From: Ischnura elegans
Lineage: Eukaryota > Arthropoda > Insecta > Odonata > Coenagrionidae
Assembly: GCF_921293095.1 (NCBI RefSeq)
Contig: NC_060246.1
Coordinates: forward strand, 138,756,198-138,820,197
Direction: 5' to 3'
DNA: 64,000 nt
Shown here: positions 53,280 to 64,000 of the stretch, piece after piece
Numbering within the stretch: position 1 is the stretch's first letter
How the letters are laid out: each line of letters opens with the position of its first letter
Translations under genes and position numbers: made by a program
The notes under the pieces: generated by a model
The model's input: only the letters and a program-made list of their open reading frames with translations
The model's database searches: none
Told to the model about the DNA's origin: nothing

Positions 53280-53509
53280 AGTTAATGCTACAATCAGTTT
53301 TCCTGTTTCTTCCGTGGTTTATGGTTAGGCTGGACTGTTTAAGAATAGAATTGGAGCGGTCCTCGTTTTCACTCAAAATATGCTGTCCCCTCTGAAAAAT
53401 GTGAAATCAAGGTTCCTCAATTTTCTGTGCTATTAACCTGCCTGTGTGTTATTGACTTGCATGAAATTGGTAAATATTACATTATCAAAATGATCATAAT
53501 AATCACACA
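53280..53509. other. Spacer between two copies of the GGGTAGTTTCC family
   Basis: Nothing recognised, apart from CCCCTCTGAAAAATGTGAAA, a word like those in the subterminal part of the pogo-like element ending at 56,234. Confidence 0.35.
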
Positions 53510-53875
53510 TTAAAAATACCTAAGTTCGGAAAGTTTCCTTCGTTTGATAGGGTATTAATAATCCTTATTTAAGCCAAGCGCTACCTGCTAGCAGGGTACT
53601 CAGCTACCTGCTAGCAGCCTGCATCGTATCAGCGCTCAAGCCACGCCCCAAGGTCACCTCACAAGGTGGCAGGGGGAACCAGAAATGTGTCACACGGACT
53701 TTTCCCAGCATTCCTACTTAGCCGTCGCGTTTTTGCGCGCTTGAAATTTTTCACTTTTCGTTTAATCACGAAAAATAGATATTGTCATTCAAAAATCTAC
53801 GAGTGTGAAATTCGTACTCCAGGAGTAATAATCTATCGAATTAGGCAATAATAAAATAATAGGGAACCACCCTAT
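53510..53875 (+). mobile_element. GGGTAGTTTCC family, copy 3, left part missing
   Basis: Matches the right half of copies 1 and 2, from GGAAAGTTTCCTTCGTTTGA through GCGCGCTTGAAA and CCAGGAGTAATAATCT, to the right end GGGAACCACCCTATT. It stands in direct orientation 230 bp after copy 2. Confidence 0.75.
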
Positions 53876-54167
53876 TATGAACGGAGATAACGCTTTCATG
53901 CTTTGAATTAGTATAACCAACCTTATTACAAAGTTCTAATTAGTTCAGAGCAAATCGTTGGTCCTGACGAAAAGGCCTATTCAATCTATGTTAAAAGAAA
54001 CATTGATAAGAAATTACAACTCTCAGTGCCAGTGGTTATAAAATGAATGTTACTAAGGAGTTCCACAAATAAGCAACCCTATGTTAAAATCATTGCTCAG
54101 CATTCAAGTTCTCTTCATGCACTGTGCCAATGGCTGGTAATTACAGTTCTTTCATCAATAGGATATA

Positions 54168-56234
54168 CAGACGGATCCGGATTTAAGGTCTTCGCATTTA
54201 ACGTTTTTCCGCATTTAGCGTTTATTTTTTTGGGTCCTGATTCATTCCCTATTAGGACAATGTAAAAATTATCCGTATTTAGTGTTTCCGCATTTTGCGT
54301 TTTTCCGCATTTATGGTCGTAAAAATTTGTCCCGCTCAAGATTTTTTTGCCCGATTTAACATTTTTTCATGACGGTTCATTCAAATCTTCGAATTTATGC
54401 TCATCAACAAGAACAGTCTCATGAAAGTTTACCAAGAGTCGATAGAATCTACCGGGGAACGCTTCTTCAACTGCTTTCTTCCGCGAGCGCAGCGCTGCGA
54501 CCTTCAACTCCCAAGTTGGGTGATTTGTCTTCTCGTAACGTTTCGCTCCCCTTCTGATCCAAACACCAGGCACTTTTTGTATCAGATCCGATCTAATGGA
54601 GCAAAGTCATCCCTTAATAACCTCGAACTACCTTGTCCTTCACATCTTGAACTTGACTTCGATGATACGTGACGACTGATGACACGAGTTATCCTCCGAG
54701 GGCCGCTACAATAATGGTATTTTCGTTATGTTTTCAATTGATGGCTTATGCCCCTTTCAACTCTACTCCCTACGGGCAGTCGATTATTAGCCCAATATTT
54801 TTTCAGTCAGCTACTTTCTCTGTTCAAAAGAGGAGGCCCAATATCAATTGCGCAGTTCACTAGAAGATTCTTTCTGTAATCCATTCCAAGGTCAGTTTCC
54901 ACGGAGGAACAGCGAAAGAACAGAGGAAGTGTTTCCCCTGTCATGACCGTGAGTGAGAGCATTCTTTCCCTACGGAACAACATTATTTTACATCGTAATT
55001 TAGATATCCCGGAGCCACTTTATCGACATGCGGCTGGTTAATATCGCTGTCGATTCAAAAATATTTATCTGGTGCTAATTAATGTCAAAAGAGAATGACA
55101 ATCTGAGTTTTGATGAACTATCACGGTCCATGACTCTAAATAAATCGCTCATGCTGGAAAAAAAATCACCGCATACTCACGGTAGAATAGATGAGCGTGG
55201 AAAAATACGAAAATCCGGCAGGTATCCCTTGGTGGTTGACTTCGACATCATAACCCTGACGAAATTGCCAAACTCCAGAGGCACTGACAATTTTTCGGAT
55301 GAAATTCAGTTCTGTTGAAGATTAAACCTTTTCACTTAACAGAGTTTAGCTAATCGTTATTCAAGGTCCAACCAAATTTTATTAAAAGCTGCCGAGAAAC
55401 AAGGCGAGTCAGAGTCAAGGTGATCAGCGCGCCGCGTAAGCAACTCTCCCGGCTCCATTCGACCTGCATAAGGCCGCGGATATATGACAACGAATCTGGT
55501 GTTATCATCGAGTTGAATCACCATCGACTTGTACGCATACTAAAATAAGATTCTACTTTTTTGGATGACCTCAAAATCCAAAATGTGCGCATAGGAGGCT
55601 TTTTAAAGGCTCATAAATCCCTTGTTTCGCCGAGGCAACAGAAAACGTTAAGTTGGCAAAATTCCAGAGAACCTCCCTTTTACTAGATATTCGGTAGTTG
55701 AGGATTCGGGATTAGCGATCTTCTGCTGTCCCTTTATTTCACTCATTCCTCATGATTTTTCGAGTACCTACTTACACCTTTTCTTATTATATTAGAAATG
55801 CTATAGTCACCTACATATCACTTTTACAGAAAAAATTCTAAATTTCATCGAGACCACTGAAATATGCATAAAAATGGAATCACTAATGCCCATACTAATA
55901 ATCTTTGTGGGAATGCTTTTAAGTTGATGTTCATTAGAATTTTCATAAAATATTTCATTAAAACAATTGTCATCCTCTCATTACTTATTTTTACTACCCA
56001 TTTTTTTAGCTGATTCCTGAAAAAGTATTATCCAACCTTCATAGGGCAGAGAAAATTTCATTAAAGAAGTTTTTGCTGCATTCAGAACCTTTTAGTTACT
56101 TCAAATAATATTTTTTATTCATAAATAGCCATTCCAATCATTACAGACCCTAAAACCTGAAAAAAATGGCAGATCCTCATTTAGTGTTTTAAATTTTGTC
56201 CCCCCTGAAAAACCTTAAATCAGGATTCTACTGT
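54168..56234. mobile_element. pogo-like element with TA duplication, about 2.1 kb
   Basis: CAGACGGATCCGGATTTAAG at the left corresponds to the inverse of CAGTAGAATCCTGATTTAAG at the right; TA flanks both (54,166-54,167 and 56,235-56,236). Inside the left end TTTCCGCATTTA-like words are repeated several times (54,195-54,315). Frames at 54,397-54,672 (plus), 54,367-54,573 (minus) and 55,082-55,318 (plus, 78 codons) are uninterrupted but not recognised, so a transposase was not shown. Confidence 0.65.
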
Positions 56235-56236
56235 AC

Positions 56237-57604
56237 TTCAGTATCCACACAGCATCATTTTCTTCGTCTTCAAATGTCTCCGTCACTGTACGAATTCTAT
56301 TCCTACATAAGTATTGACAATTGATTTGTTGGCTATTATTTGCTTCACCTCCGGTAAAGCAACAATTCACTACAGCGAGTGTTTATTTGAACACCGTTAG
56401 GTCTCGTTTTATCAAGGTTACTTTGTAAATCAGTTACAGCTGAGCACTTATGACATTATAGCATTCTCTCCCATCCTATCTTCTACGATTGAGGGTGTTG
56501 CTAATGGTTTTTGGGCAGTTACTCATTAAGTTCCATATTCATTTGCATTGAGGATGTGTGGCTGTGAAATATGTGAACAGAAACTTCACATTGTACATTC
56601 TCTATTTTGATTAACTGTTTATGGTTTTATCATAAAATATCATTGTCTAAGTCGTGGCTATTACATCTACCTCTGAAGCCATTCCTGGTGTCAATAGAAT
56701 CACGGCTTGGAATATGTAAGTTGAAGTTTCTTTTCCAGTTGCATTGCCCCACATGTGTTAGCTACAGACACCAAATTATGGCTGCGTATGGCTTGAATAC
56801 GTTCAAGGTCTTGCCTTCAAAAGAAAACAAAGCTTTGAAACACTTGATTCTGTGTTTACTAGAATCTAAATTAGCATAGTATTGTCATTAATATCTTTAT
56901 GAAAATACATACTTTCTCAAAGTATTCATTCTTCATTTCCTTACATGCATCACCTGCATGATGACTTAATTATTCCTTTCTCACTATTTTATCTACCCAT
57001 ACGTACTTTTAATGCATATTTATCAAAATTTTCATAGTAGGTCCCTTTGTAGAACTTAATGTTGATGAAATTTGCCATTGAATGCAAAATTCATTTAGAA
57101 AGAATTAGGGTAAAAATTACATAAAAGCTATTTCCGTGGCTACTCATCAAGCTACTCACTATCATTTCTTCTCACTCTGGTTAACCTTAATGCATGCAGG
57201 ATTTCAGCGATTTCAGCATCCATGGTGAAGAATTGTTTGTGTGATTTTTCCAGGATGCCACTACATTACAGGTGGCTACTGTCATGTCCATGTGGAGTCT
57301 CTAATTATTTCAAGGAGGCAATGCAGCCAAAGGGAAAGGCCATGGTTTCTTGGCAGATTGAAAGGTGAGCTTCTAAGGGTGTCATTAAGCCTGAAAAGCA
57401 AAGAAATTTTGGGAAAGTATGGGTCTCCAATTTTTCAAACTCAGACAATCTCCAGTAAAATAAAATTGGTGAACAAGCTCATTACAACAGTATATAATTT
57501 GTTTATAACAATAGACCTAAATGGAAAAACATAAGCAAATTTGATATTTTGGCTTTACTCTCTCCGTGCCATACATACAATCGAGGGAAACAACCAATAT
57601 TCAG
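56237..57604. other. AT-rich intergenic DNA, nothing recognised
   Basis: Short frames (56,607-56,879 and 57,241-57,534) lack family resemblance. Confidence 0.4.
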
Positions 57605-57734
57605 CGAACTCCTGATTATCTGGGCTAATGATGGGGTGAAGCAGCACAAATAATTGGAAAACCTAGGTTATCAAAATTATCATTTAAATTTTTTGTAATG
57701 TTAATAATTTATGTAAATCAATCATACATTATTA

Positions 57735-58579
57735 CAGTAAAACCTCTTTACATTGCAATGGAGGGGACCAAAATTTGGGCAATTTGATGTATGGAGGTTC
57801 ACTGTAGAGAGGTTTTAGTGATATGCACCATTTTTTTATATCCTTTGGAAATGAAAGGCACTATGTAGTGTCTTTTAAAACATTTTTATGCATTTAAATA
57901 AACATGCATGCATTAGTAAACATATATTTATCATTTAATGATAACAGAAAGCGAATGCTATCATATGATTTTAACCATGATTCAAGAGAAAACGATGTGA
58001 TCCCTCTTAATTCAACAGTCACTTAAAATGATTAGGATAGTTAGATATCTTTTTTCTTATTTACTGTTAGGTATGCTCTCATATGGAACAAAATGGCCAT
58101 AACTAATGGTTAATGTGAAAATTACAGCATATTAAAGGCGTAAAAGGTGGCGGCGGGGTAAAGTCCTCGCCTGCCAAACCGAAGGTCGCGGGTTCGAGTC
58201 CCGCCTGGGTAAGTTACCGTTATCCAGGGCATGGATGTTTGTGATTGTTAAATGTTAGCAACCCCGATGTAAAGGCTGTACAGTGCTGTTTTCGGTGGTG
58301 TGTGAAATAAATAAATAAAAGAAAAAAAATAAGCGTGAAACATTTATTGCTGAAAATGTCATTCCGTGTACGTAATCACGGCTGTATTAATGGTCTCTAG
58401 TTGCCTCGGTACAATTTGCGGAGGTAGTTAGACAGTCTCGGGGGTGTCTCCTTGGTATGGTACGTGGAAGTTTCGCGAGATAAAGAGGTTTGCCTATACA
58501 TTTCTGACCGGACCGTAGGGGTGGTATGAAGTATTGAGGTTTATGATGTAAAGAGGTTCATTATATAGAAGTTTTACTA
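57735..58579. mobile_element. pogo-like element nested in an older one
   Basis: CAGTAAAACCTCTTTACATT at the left pairs with the inverse of the right end GATGTAAAGAGGTTC...GTTTTACTA. TA lies outside both ends. Further AGAGGTTTTAGTGATATG-type words recur inside. A family B SINE (58,147) has inserted into it. No transposase frame. Confidence 0.7.
58147..58332 (+). repeat. tRNA-derived SINE, family B, with A-rich tail
   Basis: GTGGCGGCGGGGTAAAG, CTCGCCTGCCA (a GCC anticodon-like loop as in tRNA-Gly) and a perfect box B GGTTCGAGTCC (58,191-58,201) form a tRNA-like head. The body CCAGGGCATGGATGTTTGTG and CCCCGATGTAAAGGCTGT is shared with 38,400-38,600. It ends in AAATAAATAAATAAAAG and a further A run. 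Confidence 0.8.
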
Positions 58580-59380
58580 TATTTATACACACAGTCTGTT
58601 ATATTAGATTGGTTCCTGGACTCATTGAGACCTTTCTACACCCGATCGCAATCTTTTTAGCGGCGATAATGTGATTATACTGGTATTCCCCTTGCTCCAT
58701 ATATTTCATCTAACAGTCGACAAAGGCAAACACCTGGCAATGACTCATGCAACCTCTACTTCCTTCATCTCTGCTTCCAATGCCTTCTCTTCTACTATTC
58801 TGTCTCCCATTTGCCCTTGAGTGGACAAGACATAAACATGCCTGAGTGCAACAAAATCTCCCGTTCTCTTGGGATGTATTTAACTGCATTTGAGGCCACG
58901 GCAAATATTTTGCATTTGTGATATGAAAAATACATTTCAACATGTTGGATAAAATTTTTCTTTTTTTTTTTCATGTTTGGTTAACCACTGAAGAACATTT
59001 TAAAATTAATCAAAAGTTTTTCTCACCATTCATTGTCTTTTGAAATGCTAGGGCAAACATCCATGTCAGGTTAAAACATTCCTTGTCAGCAAATAAATAA
59101 ATTCTGTGTAATGAAGGGAATTCTGATAGAAATAATAAGCCCGGAGATGCCTTGCATTGAAATGCCAAAATCATAGTGCTTATCCATCCAATTTTGTGTG
59201 TTTTAAAGATAACGGAAAAAATTGACAAGAGTGTGAAACTTATGCAAGGATAATCCACGGCACAGATGATCCGCAGCCGAATGATTGGGAGTCTGCTGTA
59301 TTGTATTGTGTAGCATGTTAATAATTCTGCTCCTGATGGTGGAAGTCATGCTTTATAAGGTACACCCTTGTTGCTGGCAT

Positions 59381-59604
59381 CAGTGGGGTAGCCGGGAATT
59401 TCATTTGGGGGGAATTTTTGAAAAACAGGGTACTAAGTAGAGGGTTTTAAACTAATTTTAACACTTTTCATAATCAAGAAAAAATTTATTTGTCAAAGAA
59501 ATCTGTTGTAAATTCATGATTTTTCAATATTTTGTCTTCTTTAATGAAGTAAAGTGATTGTGTTTTTATATTTTGGGGGATCTGGATCCCCCAAAACTGT
59601 GGTA
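59381..59604. mobile_element. hAT-type MITE, CAGTGGCGTAGCC family, copy 3, right end lost
   Basis: Begins CAGTGGGGTAGCCGGGAATT and shares AGAGGGTTTTAAACTAATTT and TTCATGATTTTTCAATATTT with the copy at 10,636. It reaches GGGGGATCTGGATCCCCC, but the final GGCTACGCCACTG is missing. Confidence 0.65.
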
Positions 59605-61047
59605 TTCATAAAGCAGCTGTGAACATCATTCTTTATTTCATCAGAAATGATAAGAAAACTGAAGACAAAAATCATCTTAATAAGTATCCTAGAAAATTAA
59701 AAAGTGGTAACTACAGTTCTATGTAGCTATAGGAATTTGCTTCAGTTCTTGTGACTGCATCACGTGAATGAATTATTTCCTGCTAGCATCAACTCAAGAC
59801 ACATGATTATTTTATTTTCCTCACTTCATTTGGATTTCTTCCATGGAAAGACAACATTGGTTGCACAGTGGTATTTTCTACACACTTCACTACAGCAATT
59901 TTGTCATTTCCTTTGCTACTAACAGCTCTCCAAGTATATCCTTTAGGTGTTCTTGCACACAAAAATTAGGTTCTGCAAGTTGATATAGTGGTGCAAAATA
60001 CGATTCTTCCAAGATTGATAGAGATCCAAGAGTCCAAATTTATTGCAGTGACAAAGCAGAGTAAGCGAAGTCTTGTGTAGCTATCACTTGCCACCAGCTG
60101 TGTCTGTAAAAACCTCATCTCAAATGCCCTTTTTCATTGAGTACGTAGTTGATATTTCTTTCTTTAAATCAAATTAAGTTTCAAAAGCCATTCAGAAGGG
60201 TAGGGGCAACTGTATGTCTAAGAGTTAATAGTAAAGACAAAATTATTAATAAGGGCCTATGAACTCCTTGGAGGTGAAAAATATCATGAAGGTAGAGCCA
60301 CCAAAATTCATGTGTTTATGCCGCAATGCCACTTCCTTTTAAAACATAGCTGAGTAACCTCCTGGAAGTGCCATGTGGTACCAGCAAAATGTTTAACATC
60401 ATAACTTCTATGACGACTTCTAAGTTCTATATGAACAAGGCATGCTTCATGTGAAATCCCTTTAATTCTAAATGTACATATAATGTGCCTAATTCCCAAA
60501 TTCTTGTGTGCATCTTCCAATTGGAAATTAAAAATGTGATAGTATGAACTTTTAAAATATACTACCACCTGCATGTTACAACTTGGTATCCTAAGGTAGT
60601 AATTTCATATTGCACCTAGAAATCAAATTTCAGGAGAACCACCATGTCACCTGCTTCTACTCTGCAATACTAATTATAAACAATGTAAAAGATTGCTGTG
60701 GTAAAAAAATAGGTAAATCCAGCAGTATTTTCCCACCCTTTCCCATCAAATTTTCACTTGTAGGCTTGGAATTGATTATCTTTAGCTGGAGAAGCTATTA
60801 CTGAAATGTCATCCAAGGAATCATTGCCTTCATTAGTACCTTCTCCACCTTTGAAAATACTCTTCTTAACTGACCTCAATCTTCTGCTGGCCTCTTCAAT
60901 GAAGTTGACACCTCTTAGGTGACAGCATTTGACCTGTGGCATCTTTGTGGATACTTCCCAGTTTCCATGATTGTTTCCACCTGGGAGGTCATAGCACCAC
61001 TGATGAGCACTCTAAAGCAGTGGCTTAAGGGGTTGTTTTAGAGTTAA
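59605..61047. other. AT-rich DNA with one protein-like open frame
   Basis: Apart from the frame at 60,754-61,011 (minus), nothing is recognised. Confidence 0.4.
60754..61011 (-). CDS. Unidentified open frame, 85 codons, possible exon or relic
   Basis: The frame is open from just after a stop at 61,012-61,014 to a stop at 60,754. It reads like real protein: a Cys/Trp/His part (HQWCYDLPGG, NNHGNWE, VKCCHLRG), a basic part (ASRRLRSVKKSIFKGG) and an acidic Ser/Asp-rich tail. An ATG occurs at 60,942 in mid-frame. A LINE 3' end stands directly upstream (61,048), so it may have lost its 5' part. I do not recognise the family. It could be the last part of a decayed transposon or an orphan exon. Confidence 0.25.
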   Translation of the reverse strand, partial: SAHQWCYDLPGGNNHGNWEVSTKMPQVKCCHLRGVNFIEEASRRLRSVKKSIFKGGEGTNEGNDSLDDISVIASPAKDNQFQAYK

Positions 61048-61350
61048 ATCTACATCTACATACTACCCTGCAAGCCGCCTTAAAGGCATGGCTGGGGGTG
61101 TTAGGACACCAGCCGTCTACATATAAGAAGCATATGCTCAAACAAAATTACTAATAGCATTTACTAAAGGCCTTTATTTTTCGGGGAAAAAATGAATTCC
61201 CATATCTATCTGTTTGGCAAAATATCTCTCTTAATTTATCGCTTCTGTCAGACCTGAAAATAAAGTGGGGCTCTAAGATGATGTTCTCCGTGTTGCTCCT
61301 AAATATATCTATTCTCAATTGTACAAGCAATCTAAGCCATGCGCGCAGCC
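61048..61350 (-). mobile_element. 3' end fragment of the non-LTR family at 11,181
   Basis: Aligns with 11,184-11,495, including CTACATCTACATACTACCCT, GCAAGCCGCCT..AAAGGC, ACACCAGCCGT and the RT C-terminus region. The frame has decayed relative to the other copy. The similarity stops at GCGCGCAGCC (61,350), an extreme 5' truncation. Confidence 0.8.
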
Positions 61351-62190
61351 ACTACGCAGAACACCTGACGTCGGTTATAGCTGTCGTGGATTTTTCAACG
61401 CAGATGACCAGATGTCGGCTCTCGCCGACGCAAGGGAAGGGAAGTGACCACTGAGGTAGCATTTGTCCGATGCATTCAGGCCCGGCCTGAGACCCAGCTT
61501 AGGGAGTTAAGGCCTTCCTAGGCAATAAAGCCCGACCCTCCAACTCATTTATGTCCATCCTCACCGCAGGAATCTGTTGCATAGTAGTTTTCAATAGTTT
61601 TTTCAGTGATATGTTTTATTGCATTCTACTATGTTTTTATACTTTGAAATGAATTCTTCATTTCGTTCTGTGCCCAAGCAATTTTTAAACGGAATGTTAG
61701 CATCAAAAATAACGGACTTCCGGACTTAGTCTTATTACCTTATATGTATTTACTAACTTTGTTGTTGTTAACGCCAGAAACCTGTTTAAAATTCCACAAT
61801 GCCTATAAAAAACGTTAGTAATTCTTTTAGAAGAGCAAATCATTTAAAATCAACAATAATGTTTGGTTGAAGAAAACATTGTCAAAGCAATAAGTTGACC
61901 GTGGATTCATGCTATGATAGGGTTAGAGAGTAAAATCCAGTAACCAGGGTAAGGGACGGGCGCTGAGCTGTTGAGCTGGGCCCCAAATCTGAGGGACGAA
62001 AATACCTAGGCAACTCACCCCCACAAAAGAGCTCCGTACAGAGAGGTTTAAAATATTTTTATGCTACTCGTAGTACAAAAACATTTTTCTATTGTACGCG
62101 CCGGCAGGAAAGGGTTAAGTCATGAGGTATGCAATATCAGTGTCTTATCTTGGAAGTCAGAAATGCTAATGAGGACTGCAGGGGAGTTGA
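61351..62190. other. Intergenic DNA, nothing recognised
   Basis: 61,351-61,560 is more GC-rich than its surroundings (AGGCCCGGCCTGAGACC, a partial palindrome) and may be another repeat, but no second copy is in the window. Confidence 0.35.
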
Positions 62191-62398
62191 CAGGGGCGGA
62201 TCCAGGATTTCTTTCTGGGAGGGGCACAAGCAAGGCCGTATCCAGGATTTTGTTCAGGGGGGGCACAAGGATACCTCGTCATACAAAACGAACGAAATGA
62301 TAATGGGACAGTATTAAAAATCTAGCATATTTTTATGGTCTATTAGCAAAAATTTAGGGTCTGGGGGGGGCACGTGCCCCCCCCTGGATCCGCCTATG
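62191..62398. mobile_element. hAT-type MITE, CAGGGGCGGATCCAGG family
   Basis: CAGGGGCGGATCCAGG at the left and CCTGGATCCGCCTATG at the right are inverted ends. GGAGTTGA (62,183-62,190) and GGGGTTGA (62,399-62,406) match at 7 of 8 positions. Near the left end GTATCCAGGATTTTGTTCAG repeats the terminal motif, so a second left end may be nested. Confidence 0.75.
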
Positions 62399-63524
62399 GG
62401 GGTTGACATTTTCAATGCTTTTAGGTAAATAGGCGTACAACCTCTCGAATTTTTTTTAAAGAAAAAGTATATAAGTGTGGGCGTGGGGAGAACGGCGATG
62501 GATGGGAAAAAACCTAAACATCCCAGAAACTGATATTCAGTCTTAAACAATTAAATGTCGCATCAATATCCAAGTCACCTGAGAAGTCTACTGAGTAAAG
62601 CCTTACTAAATTCGATCTATGAAGATTTTCAGCCATGTCAGTCTGGTCTTTTAAGTGATCCCAGTCAAAATTGGATGAATCGAAGCAATGCTGGCATTTC
62701 CTTAAGTTATCAGAGAACAATAAATTTCCTCATTTTAGTAGTCTTGATGAAGATTTGTCAAGGAAATGGAATGAATCAGTGTCAGGGAAAAAAATGTTTA
62801 TCCATTTATTTTAATGCTTTATTTTTGTTTCTGTTAAAACGTAGCTGGTGAAATCAGATAAATTAATGAAGACTGGGTTGATGTACAAAATGTGAAGGGA
62901 CTAGAAACTTTTAGTTCAGAATTTTTAGCTTCAACAAACACAAGCTACATTTTTTGTGACATAATATCAGTTATGATACTATTACATTCAGTTTAACAAA
63001 ATGTAAGTAATTTTGCTGTACCTTTGTAAAAGCATAGCCCTGTTTGAAATTGCTTTTCAAAAATCAATTTGGAAATAACTGTGCAACAATTATCATTAGT
63101 AAAAGATTTGAGACATGTTACTCATATTTGATTTACTTTATTTTAGTCTTAAAAATAAATAGAACTGACATGTGCAGTTAGAGATAAAATGATAAGGTTA
63201 GAGAAAAAATTTAGCCACGAGGTTGGCCGAATTTGAGTTAAATGATTTTACCAAGAAGGATTCTAAAAATGATGCAATGCACATCCGCTCTCAAGAAAAG
63301 TCTGGTATTTTACGATCATATTTACTCTATGCCACTGCATTGACCATATCCACACATCACTCCTTTTCTTTTGAGCAGGTGCAAAAATGAAATGCACATA
63401 ATGGTTTCTGGATACCAGCACCAAGTGAGCCTGACTTCATTTGCTGCCCTTTGATACCAAACTGTTTTGACAACATGAGCAGCGCATTATGCAGTCCTGT
63501 TTGAAATGATCTTGCAAAATCAGA
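62399..63524. other. Probable 3' UTR of the edge gene and flanking DNA
   Basis: A minus-strand frame at 62,514-62,720 (68 codons; CQHCFDSSNFDWDHLKDQTD) looks protein-like but was not identified. For the minus-strand gene ending at 63,525, TTTATT words at 62,800-62,825 on the plus strand give AATAAA signals about 700 bases after the stop. The remainder is AT-rich. Confidence 0.35.
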
Positions 63525-63671
63525 TCACGTAAAACACACTGGTCCTACTTCAACACGGAAACTCTGTCCTTCTTCACCTATGTCTCGTACAGCAACATCC
63601 ACTACAGGTAGACGTGAGGCTTTGTCTGTTGAATATCGAATGACTGTTTTGGCCCATTCAGGACGCTTGAA
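63525..63671 (-). CDS. Last coding exon of an unrecognised gene entering from the right
   Basis: On the minus strand a pyrimidine-rich tract and ATATAG form an acceptor at 63,673-63,672. The frame then encodes 48 residues, from [14 protein letters not shown] through [16 protein letters not shown] to VEVGPVCFT, and stops with TGA at 63,527-63,525. Codon usage and the mix of hydrophobic and charged residues look like an ordinary host protein, and the exon is followed by AT-rich DNA with polyadenylation signals. I cannot name the family. The upstream exons are beyond the window or hidden in 63,672-64,000. Confidence 0.6.
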   Translation of the reverse strand, partial: FKRPEWAKTVIRYSTDKASRLPVVDVAVRDIGEEGQSFRVEVGPVCFT

Positions 63672-64000
63672 CTATATCATGGGGAGAAGAAAGGTAAGGA
63701 ATCAATTATAATCATTATACTTTAATCGTGAATATTTTAGAAATATATTTATCAATAAAATTATAAACATGTAACCTATGAATGAAACCCATACAAAAGA
63801 AGCATATCAATTAATTACTTGTCCATTTCAAAACTAGACATCTCAGTTTGGATCACTGTAATAAAGAAACTCCTCAACAAAAGCATAACGTTATATACAT
63901 GAAAATGAAGCCCATTTTAGTCTGCATAACATTACAACAATAAAAATGTTTCACTGGGTTTGAATTATTTTATAAGCTGAGAAGAAGAAAGAGTCCAATT
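63672..64000 (-). other. Intron of the edge gene
   Basis: AT-rich, no coding recognised. It runs to the end of the window. Confidence 0.45.

Larger units (their letters stand above)
57605..59299. mobile_element. Longer relative of the MITE at 29,400, split by another element
   Basis: The left piece (57,605-57,734: CGAACTCCTGATTATCTGGG) and the right piece (59,205-59,299: CGAATGATTGGGAGTCTGCT) match the two halves of the MITE at 29,400-29,623. Between them lie an inserted pogo-like element (57,735-58,579) and about 630 bp of unrecognised sequence that may be the remains of the parent element. Two unidentified minus-strand frames (58,710-58,943; 59,010-59,258) fall there. Confidence 0.55.

Noticed and set aside
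58147-58220. tRNA-Gly-like sequence with intact box B
   Set aside because: The acceptor stem does not pair, box A is poor, and a SINE body shared with 38,400-38,600 and an A-rich tail follow, so it is a SINE head.

Overview
This is a eukaryotic window. GT-AG (and one GC-AG) introns, polyadenylation signals, tRNA-derived SINEs, non-LTR retrotransposon relics and many TIR elements (hAT-, mariner-, pogo- and Transib-like) point to an arthropod, most likely an insect with a large repeat-rich genome. The species cannot be fixed from the sequence. Most of the DNA is AT-rich intron, intergenic sequence and nested transposon debris.

Left part (1-20,300). A Tc1/mariner-like MITE (238-503) is followed by a Transib transposase gene (1,793-4,567). 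It is unbroken, has six exons, encodes 694 aa, and belongs to the family from which RAG1 arose. Its 5' side carries a perfect RAG heptamer, CACAGTG, with a nonamer-like motif 22 bp further in. Hybrid SINE copies, two related MITEs (one split by a hAT MITE), a 5'-truncated non-LTR element with an open RT frame (11,295-12,263), a GC-rich CpG-type stretch (13,261-14,160) and two decayed LINE fragments follow.

Central part (23,376-44,260). Two host genes lie head to head. An HP1/chromobox gene (190 aa, minus strand, coding exons 23,376-33,623) and an hnRNP A/B gene (336 aa, plus strand, coding exons 35,383-42,198) diverge from an intergenic segment of a few hundred bases. The same arrangement, HP1 next to hnRNP A/B, is known for vertebrate CBX3/HNRNPA2B1 and CBX5/HNRNPA1, so this looks like deeply conserved microsynteny around a shared housekeeping promoter. 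HP1 binds methylated H3K9 through its chromodomain and dimerises through its chromoshadow domain. The hnRNP binds nascent RNA through two RRMs and carries a Gly-rich tail with a PY-NLS-like segment.

Right part (44,260-64,000). This is mainly mobile DNA: pogo-like elements with TA duplications (46,135-47,149; 54,168-56,234; 57,735-58,579), a decayed mariner (49,532-50,230), a roughly 2 kb hAT-like element with an 8-bp duplication (50,362-52,421), and a family with GGGTAGTTTCC-type ends carrying an overlapping E-box/CRE core. At the right edge the last coding exon of an unrecognised minus-strand gene enters the window (63,525-63,671). No true tRNA or rRNA genes and no CRISPR arrays were seen.
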